This document shows, one piece after another, positions 16,794 to 24,217 of a stretch of DNA of 64,000 nucleotides; position 1 is the first letter of the stretch; each line of letters opens with the position of its first letter. This stretch comes from Cellvibrionaceae bacterium (lineage in GTDB: Bacteria > Pseudomonadota > Gammaproteobacteria > Pseudomonadales > Cellvibrionaceae). The stretch spans positions 1-64,000 of the forward strand of contig JAGKXD010000006.1 of assembly GCA_021151525.1 (NCBI GenBank), written 5' to 3'. A program made the position numbers and the translations under genes. The notes beneath the pieces were generated by a model. The model saw only the letters and a program-made list of their open reading frames with translations. It ran no database searches and was not told where the DNA came from.

Positions 16794-17204
16794 TTACTTA
16801 ACCACTTTAAGGAAGGATTTTTTAGCGGGGGCATCACCTGACGCATCAGGTTTTGTAGGTTCAGGAGGCGCTGGCGGCGTAGGCGGAACCTCCAACTCAA
16901 ACATCATCCCCTGCCCGTTTTCGCGGCCATAAATCCCGAGCACCGCGCCGCAGGGAACATAAATATTATTCACCACACCACTGAAGCGCGCACTGAAAGA
17001 CACTGCTTCGTTGGCGATAAATAAATCCTTCACCGCAGAGGGAGAAATATTCAAAATAATCTGGCCGTCTTTGTTGATGTGCTGTTGCGGCACCGCAACC
17101 CCAGGAACATTCGCAAACACAACCAAATGTGGGGTGCAATTGTTATCGACCAACCATTCGTAAATAGCGCGCAGCAAGTAAGGGCGATTTGACGTCATTT
17201 CCAT
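16794..17204 (-). CDS. sspB: ClpXP adaptor SspB
   Basis: SspB binds the ssrA tag on stalled-ribosome products and tethers them to ClpX. The N-terminal domain carries the family block RPYLLRAIYEWLVDN, then TPHLVV, QIILNISPSAV, ARFSGV and VLGIYGREN. A proline/acid linker leads to the C-terminal ClpX-docking tail LKVVK, as in E. coli (LRVVK). The start at 17204 (MEMTSNRPYLL) gives 136 aa and fits the family, though no strong Shine-Dalgarno is visible. An upstream ATG at 17237 adds 11 residues. Its usual partner sspA, normally between the bc1 genes and sspB, is absent here. Confidence 0.92.
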   Translation of the reverse strand: MEMTSNRPYLLRAIYEWLVDNNCTPHLVVFANVPGVAVPQQHINKDGQIILNISPSAVKDLFIANEAVSFSARFSGVVNNIYVPCGAVLGIYGRENGQGMMFELEVPPTPPAPPEPTKPDASGDAPAKKSFLKVVK

Positions 17205-17248
17205 AGCAAACTCACACAACTCAAAAATAAAAAACATTCGACCAAAAG

Positions 17249-17274
17249 AAAGGGCGACCTATAGTCGCCCTTTT
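17249..17274. terminator. Intrinsic terminator between the bc1 gene and sspB
   Basis: The stem AAAGGGCGAC / GTCGCCCTTT has T-rich flanks on both strands. sspB is transcribed toward pstS from its upstream side, so this stem sits in the sspB leader and after nothing on the plus strand. It more likely ends sense transcripts from elsewhere or acts as a leader hairpin. Confidence 0.5.
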
Positions 17275-17296
17275 TCGTTCCTGATTCTAGTCAATC

Positions 17297-19537
17297 CTAG
17301 TGAATATCTCGCCAGAATTCTTTGTTCAGGAAGTAAGCACAAGCTGCAAAGATCAAGATAAAGAACAATACGCGCTTGCCCATATCTTCACGCTTAAGCG
17401 CACCTGGCTCACCCAAGTAAGCCAAGAAATTTACGATGTCGTAAGCTGCTTGATCGAACTCTTCTTTTTTCATGCTGCCTTTGATCGCACCTTCAACCAA
17501 ACCGCCGCAATGCTCATCCATCTCCATTTGACCAATAGAGTTACGCTCAGCGTGACCGTTGTGATCGAGTTTTGGACCTGGACCGCATTCCAACAAGCCT
17601 TGTGGGCCAATCAACACATGCGGCATACCAACGTTCGGGAAGACACGGTTGTTTACGCCCCAAGGACGAGATTCGTCTTTGTAGAAATTACGCAGATAGG
17701 TGTAAACCCACTCTGGTGAACGCGCGCGCGTTTCCAAACTCAAATCCGGCGGTGTTACACCAAACCACACTTTAGCTTGCGCAGGACGCATGGCAATTTC
17801 CATCAACTGACCAATACGTTGGCCGCCGAGGATTAAGTTGCCGTCCATCATGTCTTTTGGAATTTCCAAGTCGTCAGCGACACGCTCAAAACGCGAGTAT
17901 TTTGCTGAGTGGCAGCCCATGCAGTAGTTGGTGAAGTATTTTGCACCGCGCTGCAGAGAATCTTTGTCATGCAGGTCAACTTCCATCTTGTCGCATGGAA
18001 TAGCGCCACATTCGAAGTTACCGGTATTAGCAACAGCCTTGATTGGAACAATCGCCAAAATCAAGAACAACGCTAAGCCACCCAATACAACGTGCAATGG
18101 CAAACCTTTCGCCTGTACGCGATCTGGCTCTGGCAAATCTTTGTCACGCGCCGCCAACAACGGCAACACAGCAAAAACCACCGCAAGGAAAGCACAGAAA
18201 ACCAGCAACAACTTAGGCACATCGGCTTTGATGTAAGAGAGTGTCATGGCCGCAAAAATAATGGCAAATACACCAGACAACACAAAAGATACTTTTGATT
18301 TGGCTTTTTCCAAATTGGTTGTTGTCCACACCGGCATAGTTACAAAGTAAGCGAAATAGAAAGTTGTTGCGATTTGAGACAACAAGGTGCGACCTTCGGT
18401 TGGGGCTTTAACACCCAAGTAACCCAGCACAACGAACATAGCTGCAAAGCTCATCAACATTACACGTGGAATCCAACCGCGGTAGCGGATTGATTTCACT
18501 TTGCTGCGATCCAACCATGGCAGCACAAACAAAATCGCAATTGCCGCAGCCATAGCGACGAAGCCGAGGAACTTAGCGTTCAATGGACCAATTTCGATAG
18601 TTACTGCACGCAATACTGCATAGAAGGGTGTGAAGTACCAAACTGGCGCAATGTGCGTTGGAGTTTTCAGATTGTTCGCTTCTTCGAAGTTTGCGTGCTC
18701 AAGGAAGAAACCACCAACTTCAGGCATGAAGAACAAAATAAAGCAGAATACGAACAAGAATACGCTAATGCCAACAAGGTCATGCACTGTGTAGAAAGGA
18801 TGGAAAGGAACACCGTCTAAAGGAATACCATTTTCATCTTTGTGTTTTTTGATCTCTACGCCGTCTGGGTTGTTTGAACCAACGTGCTTATCGTGCAACG
18901 CCAAAATGTGCATTACCACCAACGCCAGCAATACGATTGGCAGAGCAACAACGTGCAATGCGAAGAAGCGGTTCAAGGTAATACCAGAAATCAGGTAGTC
19001 GCCGCGAATCCACTGAACAAGGTCTTCACCAATGCCAGGAATTGCACCGAACAAAGATACAATTACTTGCGCCCCCCAGTAAGACATTTGACCCCATGGC
19101 AATACGTAACCCATGAAAGCTTCGGCCATCAACGCCAAATAAATTGTCATACCGAAGATCCACACCAATTCGCGCGGAGACTTGTACGAACCGTACATCA
19201 AGCCACGGAACATATGCAGATAAACAACGATAAAAAACGCAGAGGCGCCGGTGGAGTGCATGTAACGCAGCAACCAGCCGTAATCCACATCGCGCATAAT
19301 GTATTCAACAGAGGCAAAAGCGCCTTCCGCCGAAGGGGTGTAGCTCATCGTCAGCCAAATACCCGTCACCAATTGGTTGACCAGCACGAGCAACGACAAA
19401 ACACCAAAGAAATACCAAAAGTTAAAGTTCTTGGGAGCGTAATACTTACCCATGTGGGTATCCCAAGCCTTTTGTACAGGAAGGCGGTTATCAACCCAAG
19501 TCCACAGACCGGTTAACTGATTCATTACCCAATTCAT
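17297..19537 (-). CDS. Fused cytochrome b / cytochrome c1 of the bc1 complex
   Basis: The core of ubiquinol:cytochrome c oxidoreductase in one 746 aa chain. The cytochrome b part (about 1-410) has the four haem-ligand histidines H94, H108, H195 and H210 and the Qo motif PVWY (298-301) in place of the usual PEWY. Two extra hydrophobic segments follow (about 417-435 and 442-462). A third (about 478-503, ending AVA) resembles a signal sequence. The cytochrome c1 part then has CMGCH (539-543), a possible haem Met at 638, and a C-terminal anchor (about 722-736). Proteolytic cleavage after AVA503, as in Bradyrhizobium FbcH, is plausible. The gene starts 1 nt after the Rieske stop, so the two are coupled. 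Confidence 0.93.
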   Translation of the reverse strand: MNWVMNQLTGLWTWVDNRLPVQKAWDTHMGKYYAPKNFNFWYFFGVLSLLVLVNQLVTGIWLTMSYTPSAEGAFASVEYIMRDVDYGWLLRYMHSTGASAFFIVVYLHMFRGLMYGSYKSPRELVWIFGMTIYLALMAEAFMGYVLPWGQMSYWGAQVIVSLFGAIPGIGEDLVQWIRGDYLISGITLNRFFALHVVALPIVLLALVVMHILALHDKHVGSNNPDGVEIKKHKDENGIPLDGVPFHPFYTVHDLVGISVFLFVFCFILFFMPEVGGFFLEHANFEEANNLKTPTHIAPVWYFTPFYAVLRAVTIEIGPLNAKFLGFVAMAAAIAILFVLPWLDRSKVKSIRYRGWIPRVMLMSFAAMFVVLGYLGVKAPTEGRTLLSQIATTFYFAYFVTMPVWTTTNLEKAKSKVSFVLSGVFAIIFAAMTLSYIKADVPKLLLVFCAFLAVVFAVLPLLAARDKDLPEPDRVQAKGLPLHVVLGGLALFLILAIVPIKAVANTGNFECGAIPCDKMEVDLHDKDSLQRGAKYFTNYCMGCHSAKYSRFERVADDLEIPKDMMDGNLILGGQRIGQLMEIAMRPAQAKVWFGVTPPDLSLETRARSPEWVYTYLRNFYKDESRPWGVNNRVFPNVGMPHVLIGPQGLLECGPGPKLDHNGHAERNSIGQMEMDEHCGGLVEGAIKGSMKKEEFDQAAYDIVNFLAYLGEPGALKREDMGKRVLFFILIFAACAYFLNKEFWRDIH

Positions 19538-19538
19538 C

Positions 19539-20138
19539 TTATGCCCCTTGGTCTTCGCCGATGATTACAACATTCTCGCTCTCGTAAAAATGCTTAGGCA
19601 CTTCAAGATTGAGCGGAGCTGGAACACCGGTATATACGCGGCCAGCCAAATCGTATTTAGAACCATGGCATGGACAGAAGAAACCACCCTGCCATTTGTC
19701 GCCGCCGAGATCAGCAGCACCAACATCTGGACGATAAAGTGGAGAACAACCAAGGTGCGTACAAACGCCAAGTAAAATCGCAAACTCTTCCTTAATAGAA
19801 CGAGCCTGATTTTGGGCATACTTTGGCTGCTGCGGGGTTGTAGATTTAGGGTCGCGAATGATCCCCAACTCTTCAACCTTCTTTAAGCTCGCCAAAGCTT
19901 GAGGCGTACGACGAACAACATAAACCGGCTTACCGCGCCACTCAACGGTGACCATCGCGCCCGGTTCGATCTTGCTCATATTGAATTTTACGGGAGCACC
20001 GGCTGATTTAGCCTTGGCACTTGGGTTCCAAGACCCGACGAACGGTACAGCAATGCCAACAGCACCAGCTGCACCTACTGCAGTCGTAGCACCGATAAGC
20101 AGGCGACGACGCGTTTTATTTACAACGTCATTACTCAT
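19539..20138 (-). CDS. petA: Rieske iron-sulfur protein of the bc1 complex
   Basis: The 2Fe-2S subunit that takes electrons from ubiquinol at the Qo site and passes them to cytochrome c1. The start at 20138 gives 199 aa, the usual size, with GGGGAG upstream. An N-terminal twin-arginine signal/anchor (KTRRRLLIGATTAVG) is followed by the membrane helix. The cluster-binding boxes CTHLGC and CPCHGS each carry Cys and His ligands plus the disulfide cysteine. Longer frames would cross non-conserved upstream DNA. It is followed at once by the fused cytochrome b/c1 gene. Confidence 0.96.
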   Translation of the reverse strand: MSNDVVNKTRRRLLIGATTAVGAAGAVGIAVPFVGSWNPSAKAKSAGAPVKFNMSKIEPGAMVTVEWRGKPVYVVRRTPQALASLKKVEELGIIRDPKSTTPQQPKYAQNQARSIKEEFAILLGVCTHLGCSPLYRPDVGAADLGGDKWQGGFFCPCHGSKYDLAGRVYTGVPAPLNLEVPKHFYESENVVIIGEDQGA

Positions 20139-20349
20139 GACGAACTTCTCCCCTAACAGCTTTGACGGCCAGTAAACCAGCGCCCAAATAATGAATAAAG
20201 GCAATGATTTAGGATAATTTTGGACAACCCCAAAAAAGCGGCAATCTTAAAGAAAATGAGCCTTTCTTACAAGAATAACCATACTTAATAGAAGGATTAA
20301 ATAGCTAAGCAAAACACGGAGCATAGCGAGCGTAGAAAGTGTAGATGTA

Positions 20350-20387
20350 AAAAAACGCCCAAGCCAGCAATGACTTGGGCGTTTTTT
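20350..20387 (-). terminator. Intrinsic terminator of the rplM-rpsI operon
   Basis: A 14 bp stem AAAAAACGCCCAAG / CTTGGGCGTTTTTT ends in T tracts and lies 45 bp past the rpsI stop. The remaining 210 bp to petA must hold the petA promoter, but I could not assign it. Confidence 0.88.
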
Positions 20388-20431
20388 GATAATCATCAAT
20401 TGGCAGCGAAATAAGCCGCCAAAGATAATCA

Positions 20432-20824
20432 TTAACGCTTGGAGAATTGTGGCTTCTTACGTGCTTTACGCAGACCAACTTTCTTACGTTCAACTTCACG
20501 AGAATCGCGAGTAACATAGCCAGCTTTACGCAATTCAGAACGCAACTCTTCGTTGTATTCCATCAAAGCACGAGTCAAACCGTGACGAATCGCACCAGCT
20601 TGACCGAAAGAACCGCCACCAGAAACAGTAACGTTTACATCGAATTTATCGCTCAAACCCACCAACTCTAATGGCTGACGAACAACCAAACGAGCAACTG
20701 GGCGACCGAAGTATTCGTCCAATGGACGATCATTTACAACGATTGCGCCAGTACCAGCAGTGATAAAAACGCGAGCAGTAGAGGTCTTGCGACGACCTGT
20801 ACCGTAATATTGAGTTGTAGCCAT
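20432..20824 (-). CDS. rpsI: 30S ribosomal protein S9
   Basis: S9 binds 16S rRNA in the 30S head and its C-terminal tail reaches the P-site tRNA. It is 130 aa, exactly the E. coli length. Hallmarks are YYGTGRRKTSTARVF at the start, GQAGAIRHGLTRAL in the middle and the basic tail RKKPQFSKR. It lies 16 bp after rplM in the universal L13-S9 operon. Confidence 0.98.
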   Translation of the reverse strand: MATTQYYGTGRRKTSTARVFITAGTGAIVVNDRPLDEYFGRPVARLVVRQPLELVGLSDKFDVNVTVSGGGSFGQAGAIRHGLTRALMEYNEELRSELRKAGYVTRDSREVERKKVGLRKARKKPQFSKR

Positions 20825-20840
20825 CTGTCCAGCCCCTTTA

Positions 20841-21269
20841 TTAGATAGTCAGTTCTTTTGGTTGCTGAGCGGTATGTGGATGCTCATTACCTGCGTACAC
20901 TTTCAGCTTACGCAACATTGCACGGCCCAATGGACCACGTGGCAACATACCTTTAACAGCGATCTCAATTGGAGAAGTTGGTGACTTCTCAACCAAGTGC
21001 CTGAAGCTGATAGATTTGATACCGCCAATGTGGTTGGTGTGATGGTAGTAAGTTTTATCAGTAAACTTCTTACCTGTTACACGCACTTGGCCAGCGTTGA
21101 TTACAACAATGTAATCACCAGTATCTACGTGAGGAGTGTACTCAGGCTTGTGCTTACCGCGCAAACGAGAGGCGATTTCTGCAGACAGGCGACCTAAGGT
21201 CTTGCCAGCTGCATCGACGATGAACCAGTCGCGAACTACTGATTCAGCTTTGGCACTATATGTCTTCAT
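20841..21269 (-). CDS. rplM: 50S ribosomal protein L13
   Basis: L13 is an early assembly protein of the 50S subunit. The start at 21269 gives 142 aa, identical in length to E. coli L13, and begins MKTYSAKAE. The frame is open for 29 more codons upstream, but that stretch is leader. Conserved blocks include DWFIVDAAGKTLGRLS, ASRLRGKHKPEYTPH and GMLPRGPLGR. A clear promoter lies about 95 bp upstream of the start, leaving a leader long enough for autogenous control, though no known leader fold was identified. Confidence 0.98.
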   Translation of the reverse strand: MKTYSAKAESVVRDWFIVDAAGKTLGRLSAEIASRLRGKHKPEYTPHVDTGDYIVVINAGQVRVTGKKFTDKTYYHHTNHIGGIKSISFRHLVEKSPTSPIEIAVKGMLPRGPLGRAMLRKLKVYAGNEHPHTAQQPKELTI

Positions 21270-21371
21270 GTTGTATTTGCCTATGCTGGGTGGATTTAAG
21301 TAGGAATTACCTACGGGAAATTTTGCGATTCTGCCCAAAGCGGCGAGCAGACCCACAGAAAAAGAGCGCGA

Positions 21372-21400
21372 ATACTACACACTCAGAGCCCGTATTTCAA
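21372..21400 (-). promoter_or_regulatory. Sigma-70 promoter of rplM-rpsI
   Basis: On the minus strand TTGAAA (complement of 21395-21400) and TAGTAT (complement of 21372-21377) are 17 bp apart. Predicted start of transcription is near 21364. The rest of the 415 bp divergent gap up to 21684 contains a small inverted repeat GCTCA-attac-TGAGC (21590-21604) and no gene. Confidence 0.7.
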
Positions 21401-21684
21401 CCAGAATCTACCTATTCCTCACCACCCGCATAATTAGCTATTCCCGTCCGTTAATTTATCCTCAATCGTGGCGCACAAAAAACCAAAAAGTCGCCAAAAA
21501 CATCTATTTGACGGCAAAAACGCTTAACTTTTCACAATTTTGATTAAAAGCACGCCAAATACCCCTATCTGTCACACTTCTTGCTGAATGCTCAATTACT
21601 GAGCAAAAGCGTCATTTTTTTAGCGCTTTCCGTTACCCGCTCAGGATTATTACTCCTAACCAGCGATCCACAAGGAATATGATT

Positions 21685-23385
21685 ATGAGCAACACATTTT
21701 ATAGCGCCATTTTAAAAGTATCCGGCATTGATGTTTTAACTCGTGAAGGCGCGGCAAATGCTTACGGCGCTGACACAGGGGCAAGCAATAGGCTTCCAAG
21801 AGGGGCTATTGTCGTTAGGGATGCGGATGCGATTGAAAGCATTTTAGCTATAGCCAACACCTACAAAGTCCCGCTTTGGCCCATCAGCGGAGGGCGCAAC
21901 TTTGGCTATGGCACAGCGCTCCCCGTCGATTCGCGCAGCTATATTCTCGATCTATCCAATCTCAAGCGAATTAATATAGATGTAGGCTCGGCCACCGCAT
22001 TGATTGAGCCCGGCGTCACCCAAGCCGATCTTCATGAGGCCATTAAAAAAAGTGGCGCAAACCTACTGGTGCCTACTACGGGTGTAGGCCCAAACGGCAA
22101 TATCCTCGGCAATGCGCTAGATGGCGGCTACGGCTTAACCCCTATTGCCGACCACTTTGCGGCAGTTTGCGAGCTCAGCGGCTACTGGGGGAATGGCACC
22201 GAATTTCGCCATACCTATCAAGATCTTAACTGCCCGGAAATGGCCAAGCGCTGGGGTGCCGGCACAGGTTATTCTTGGTCAGGTTTGTTGCGCCAAGGCA
22301 ATTTTGGGATAGTCACCAAAGCGCGCGTTCAGCTTGCGCGCGCGCCAGAAGCCTGTCGTATTTTGATTTTTGAATGGAAAAACGATGCCGAATTCGTCGC
22401 CTCACAGCCTGCATTAAACCTGTTATCTGAAGACATTCCAGGAATCGGTGGAATCATCATGATGAACAACTTCCGCATTCTTTCCACCCAGGTCGATACA
22501 CCTCTGGCATCGCCACTAGAAGGCAACGAACGTGCAGATTACCTGCGCCGCCTCGCCAAAGAACGCAAGATTTCCGCATGGACTGGCCTTGGGACGCTCT
22601 ATGGTTCAAACGCATCAGTTAAAGGTGCCGTCAGCGATATCCGCCGCCGATTGAAAGGCGTAAGAATTTGGAGTTTTAGCCCAGAAGAAATTCGTCAATT
22701 GCAAAAAATTGAGCGCTATTTACCGCAATGGGGATTTGCATCATTGCGCCGACATTTTGGCGCATTAGTGAACACCTTGGGGACAGTGGAGGGCTTTCCC
22801 ATAGTCGCCTTCCTGAAAATTGCTTATGCGCTAGACCCAACCGCTAAAAAGCTTGATGTGAAATCACACCCAGCCAAAGATGGAGCCGGCATATTATGGT
22901 ATGCCCCGTTGGTTCCCTTTAATTCCGATGAAGTAGAACGTTACCGCCAAGTGATGAGCGCCTGCTTATTACAGCACGGATTTGATCCACTACTGGCAGT
23001 AACCTCACGCTCTCCGCGGGTTCTGTCAGGTACTATCCCACTGCTTTTTGACCGCAAAAACCCCGAGGACGTCGCCCGCGCCAAAGCCTGTTATCGCCAT
23101 TTAGTGAAAGTTGGATTGGAGCAAGGTTGGCCACCCTATCGTTTGGGCGTTGACTATATGGATTTAATCGCCTGCCCGGCCGATTCGCCCAGCGCCAAAG
23201 TTCAACGACTGTTAAAAAATGCGCTGGATAAAAACAATGTTATAGCGTCTGGCCGATACGAACACCTGAAGCCGGTCGAAACCATGACAGATCTAGACCT
23301 CGAAAAATTGATTGCTTTGGACTACGCCGAGGAGCTTTTACACCAAAAAGCAGGTGATAGAACAACGGATAAAGCCGAAGCCTAA
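21685..23385 (+). CDS. VAO/PCMH-type FAD-dependent oxidase or dehydrogenase
   Basis: A 566 aa flavoprotein of the vanillyl-alcohol oxidase / p-cresol methylhydroxylase family, which oxidises para-alkylphenols at the benzylic carbon. The FAD domain is visible as RGAIVVRDADAIESIL, PLWPISGGRNFGYG and GNALDGGYGLTP. A Tyr-Arg pair (PPYRLGVDYMD) matches the phenolate-binding pair of VAO and PCMH. Compared from memory, residues that tether FAD covalently in VAO (His) and PCMH (Tyr) seem replaced, so FAD may be non-covalent. There is no signal peptide. Of two ATGs, the one at 21685 is 8 nt after AAGGA. It is followed by lipid-A-type enzymes, and no cytochrome partner is adjacent. Substrate unknown. 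Confidence 0.8.
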   Translation: MSNTFYSAILKVSGIDVLTREGAANAYGADTGASNRLPRGAIVVRDADAIESILAIANTYKVPLWPISGGRNFGYGTALPVDSRSYILDLSNLKRINIDVGSATALIEPGVTQADLHEAIKKSGANLLVPTTGVGPNGNILGNALDGGYGLTPIADHFAAVCELSGYWGNGTEFRHTYQDLNCPEMAKRWGAGTGYSWSGLLRQGNFGIVTKARVQLARAPEACRILIFEWKNDAEFVASQPALNLLSEDIPGIGGIIMMNNFRILSTQVDTPLASPLEGNERADYLRRLAKERKISAWTGLGTLYGSNASVKGAVSDIRRRLKGVRIWSFSPEEIRQLQKIERYLPQWGFASLRRHFGALVNTLGTVEGFPIVAFLKIAYALDPTAKKLDVKSHPAKDGAGILWYAPLVPFNSDEVERYRQVMSACLLQHGFDPLLAVTSRSPRVLSGTIPLLFDRKNPEDVARAKACYRHLVKVGLEQGWPPYRLGVDYMDLIACPADSPSAKVQRLLKNALDKNNVIASGRYEHLKPVETMTDLDLEKLIALDYAEELLHQKAGDRTTDKAEA

Positions 23386-23396
23386 CCTTTAAACCG

Positions 23397-23424
23397 GTCA
23401 TCACTGCCAGCCAGCAGTGATGAC
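23397..23424. other. Perfect hairpin after the VAO-type gene
   Basis: GTCATCACTGC / GCAGTGATGAC pair perfectly over 11 bp around a 6 nt loop. No T tract follows on either strand, so it is not a standard intrinsic terminator. It may be an RNA-stabilising stem or a protein site. Confidence 0.5.
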
Positions 23425-23506
23425 TAAAGTCAACCCAATTAACGTGGCACCTGTAGAGTGAGACTGATAAACTTGCATGCGCTTTTAATCGTTGTACAGG
23501 TTACTC

Positions 23507-24202
23507 ATGCCCACAAATCTTTCGCCAAGCTTTTGGCGTAACCACCTCCAAATTCCGCTCACCATATTTATCCTGCTTGTACTCGGCATTGAAATCGGCG
23601 GTGTAGATATGTGGCTTGCCGACCATATCTATGCATGGGAGGGTGGCACTTGGGCACTCAAAGATGCATGGCTAACCAGCTTCATCGTTCATGATGTAGG
23701 CAAACATCTGTCCTTGTTGATTGCGCTCGTTATTTTACTCGCGCTCATTAGCTCCTTTTTCTCACAACGCCTTCGCAGCTATCGCCGTGAATTACTTTAT
23801 TTGATAGTTGCTGCCGGTGGTGGTTGCCTATTAATTGGCATTCTTAAAGATATTACCCATGTTTCATGCGCGTGGGATTTCACCCGCTATGGAGGCAATA
23901 CCGAATACGTTCGCGTTTTTCCTCAATTATTGCTGCGCAATGGCGATAACTGTTTTCCCGCCGGCCATGCAAGTGGCGGTTATGCCTGGTTAGCATTTTA
24001 TTTTTTAGGCATATATTTAAATTCAAAATGGCGCTGGATGGGATTGAGTTTTGCCTGCACAGCGGGTTTGATATTTGGTATCTCCCAACAAATGCGTGGA
24101 GCGCATTTTATTTCACACGATTTGTGGACGCTGGGGATCTGCTGGTTTTTTTCACTTCTTATATTTAAATTGATGCTCGTTGGGAAAACAGCTCAAGCAT
24201 AG
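23507..24202 (+). CDS. PAP2-family membrane phosphatase, lipid A phosphatase-like
   Basis: A 231 aa inner-membrane phosphatase of the PAP2 superfamily with about six membrane segments. The three motifs are degenerate but present: LKDITHVSCAWDF (K start), FPAGHASGG (PSGH-type, catalytic His) and MRGAHFISHDLW (second catalytic His and Asp). The PxGH-type residues place the active site on the periplasmic face. Together with the EptA-like gene 15 bp downstream, I infer removal or exchange of a lipid A or undecaprenyl phosphate. LpxE, LpxF, LpxT and BacA-like roles cannot be separated by sequence alone. The start at 23507 has ACAGG 8 nt before it; the longer frame starts with TTG. Confidence 0.8.
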   Translation: MPTNLSPSFWRNHLQIPLTIFILLVLGIEIGGVDMWLADHIYAWEGGTWALKDAWLTSFIVHDVGKHLSLLIALVILLALISSFFSQRLRSYRRELLYLIVAAGGGCLLIGILKDITHVSCAWDFTRYGGNTEYVRVFPQLLLRNGDNCFPAGHASGGYAWLAFYFLGIYLNSKWRWMGLSFACTAGLIFGISQQMRGAHFISHDLWTLGICWFFSLLIFKLMLVGKTAQA

Positions 24203-24217
24203 TATTCAGAGGCTTAT

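Noticed and set aside
20205..20431. Short minus-strand frames between petA and rpsI
   Set aside because: They cross the rpsI terminator and show no ribosome site or family.
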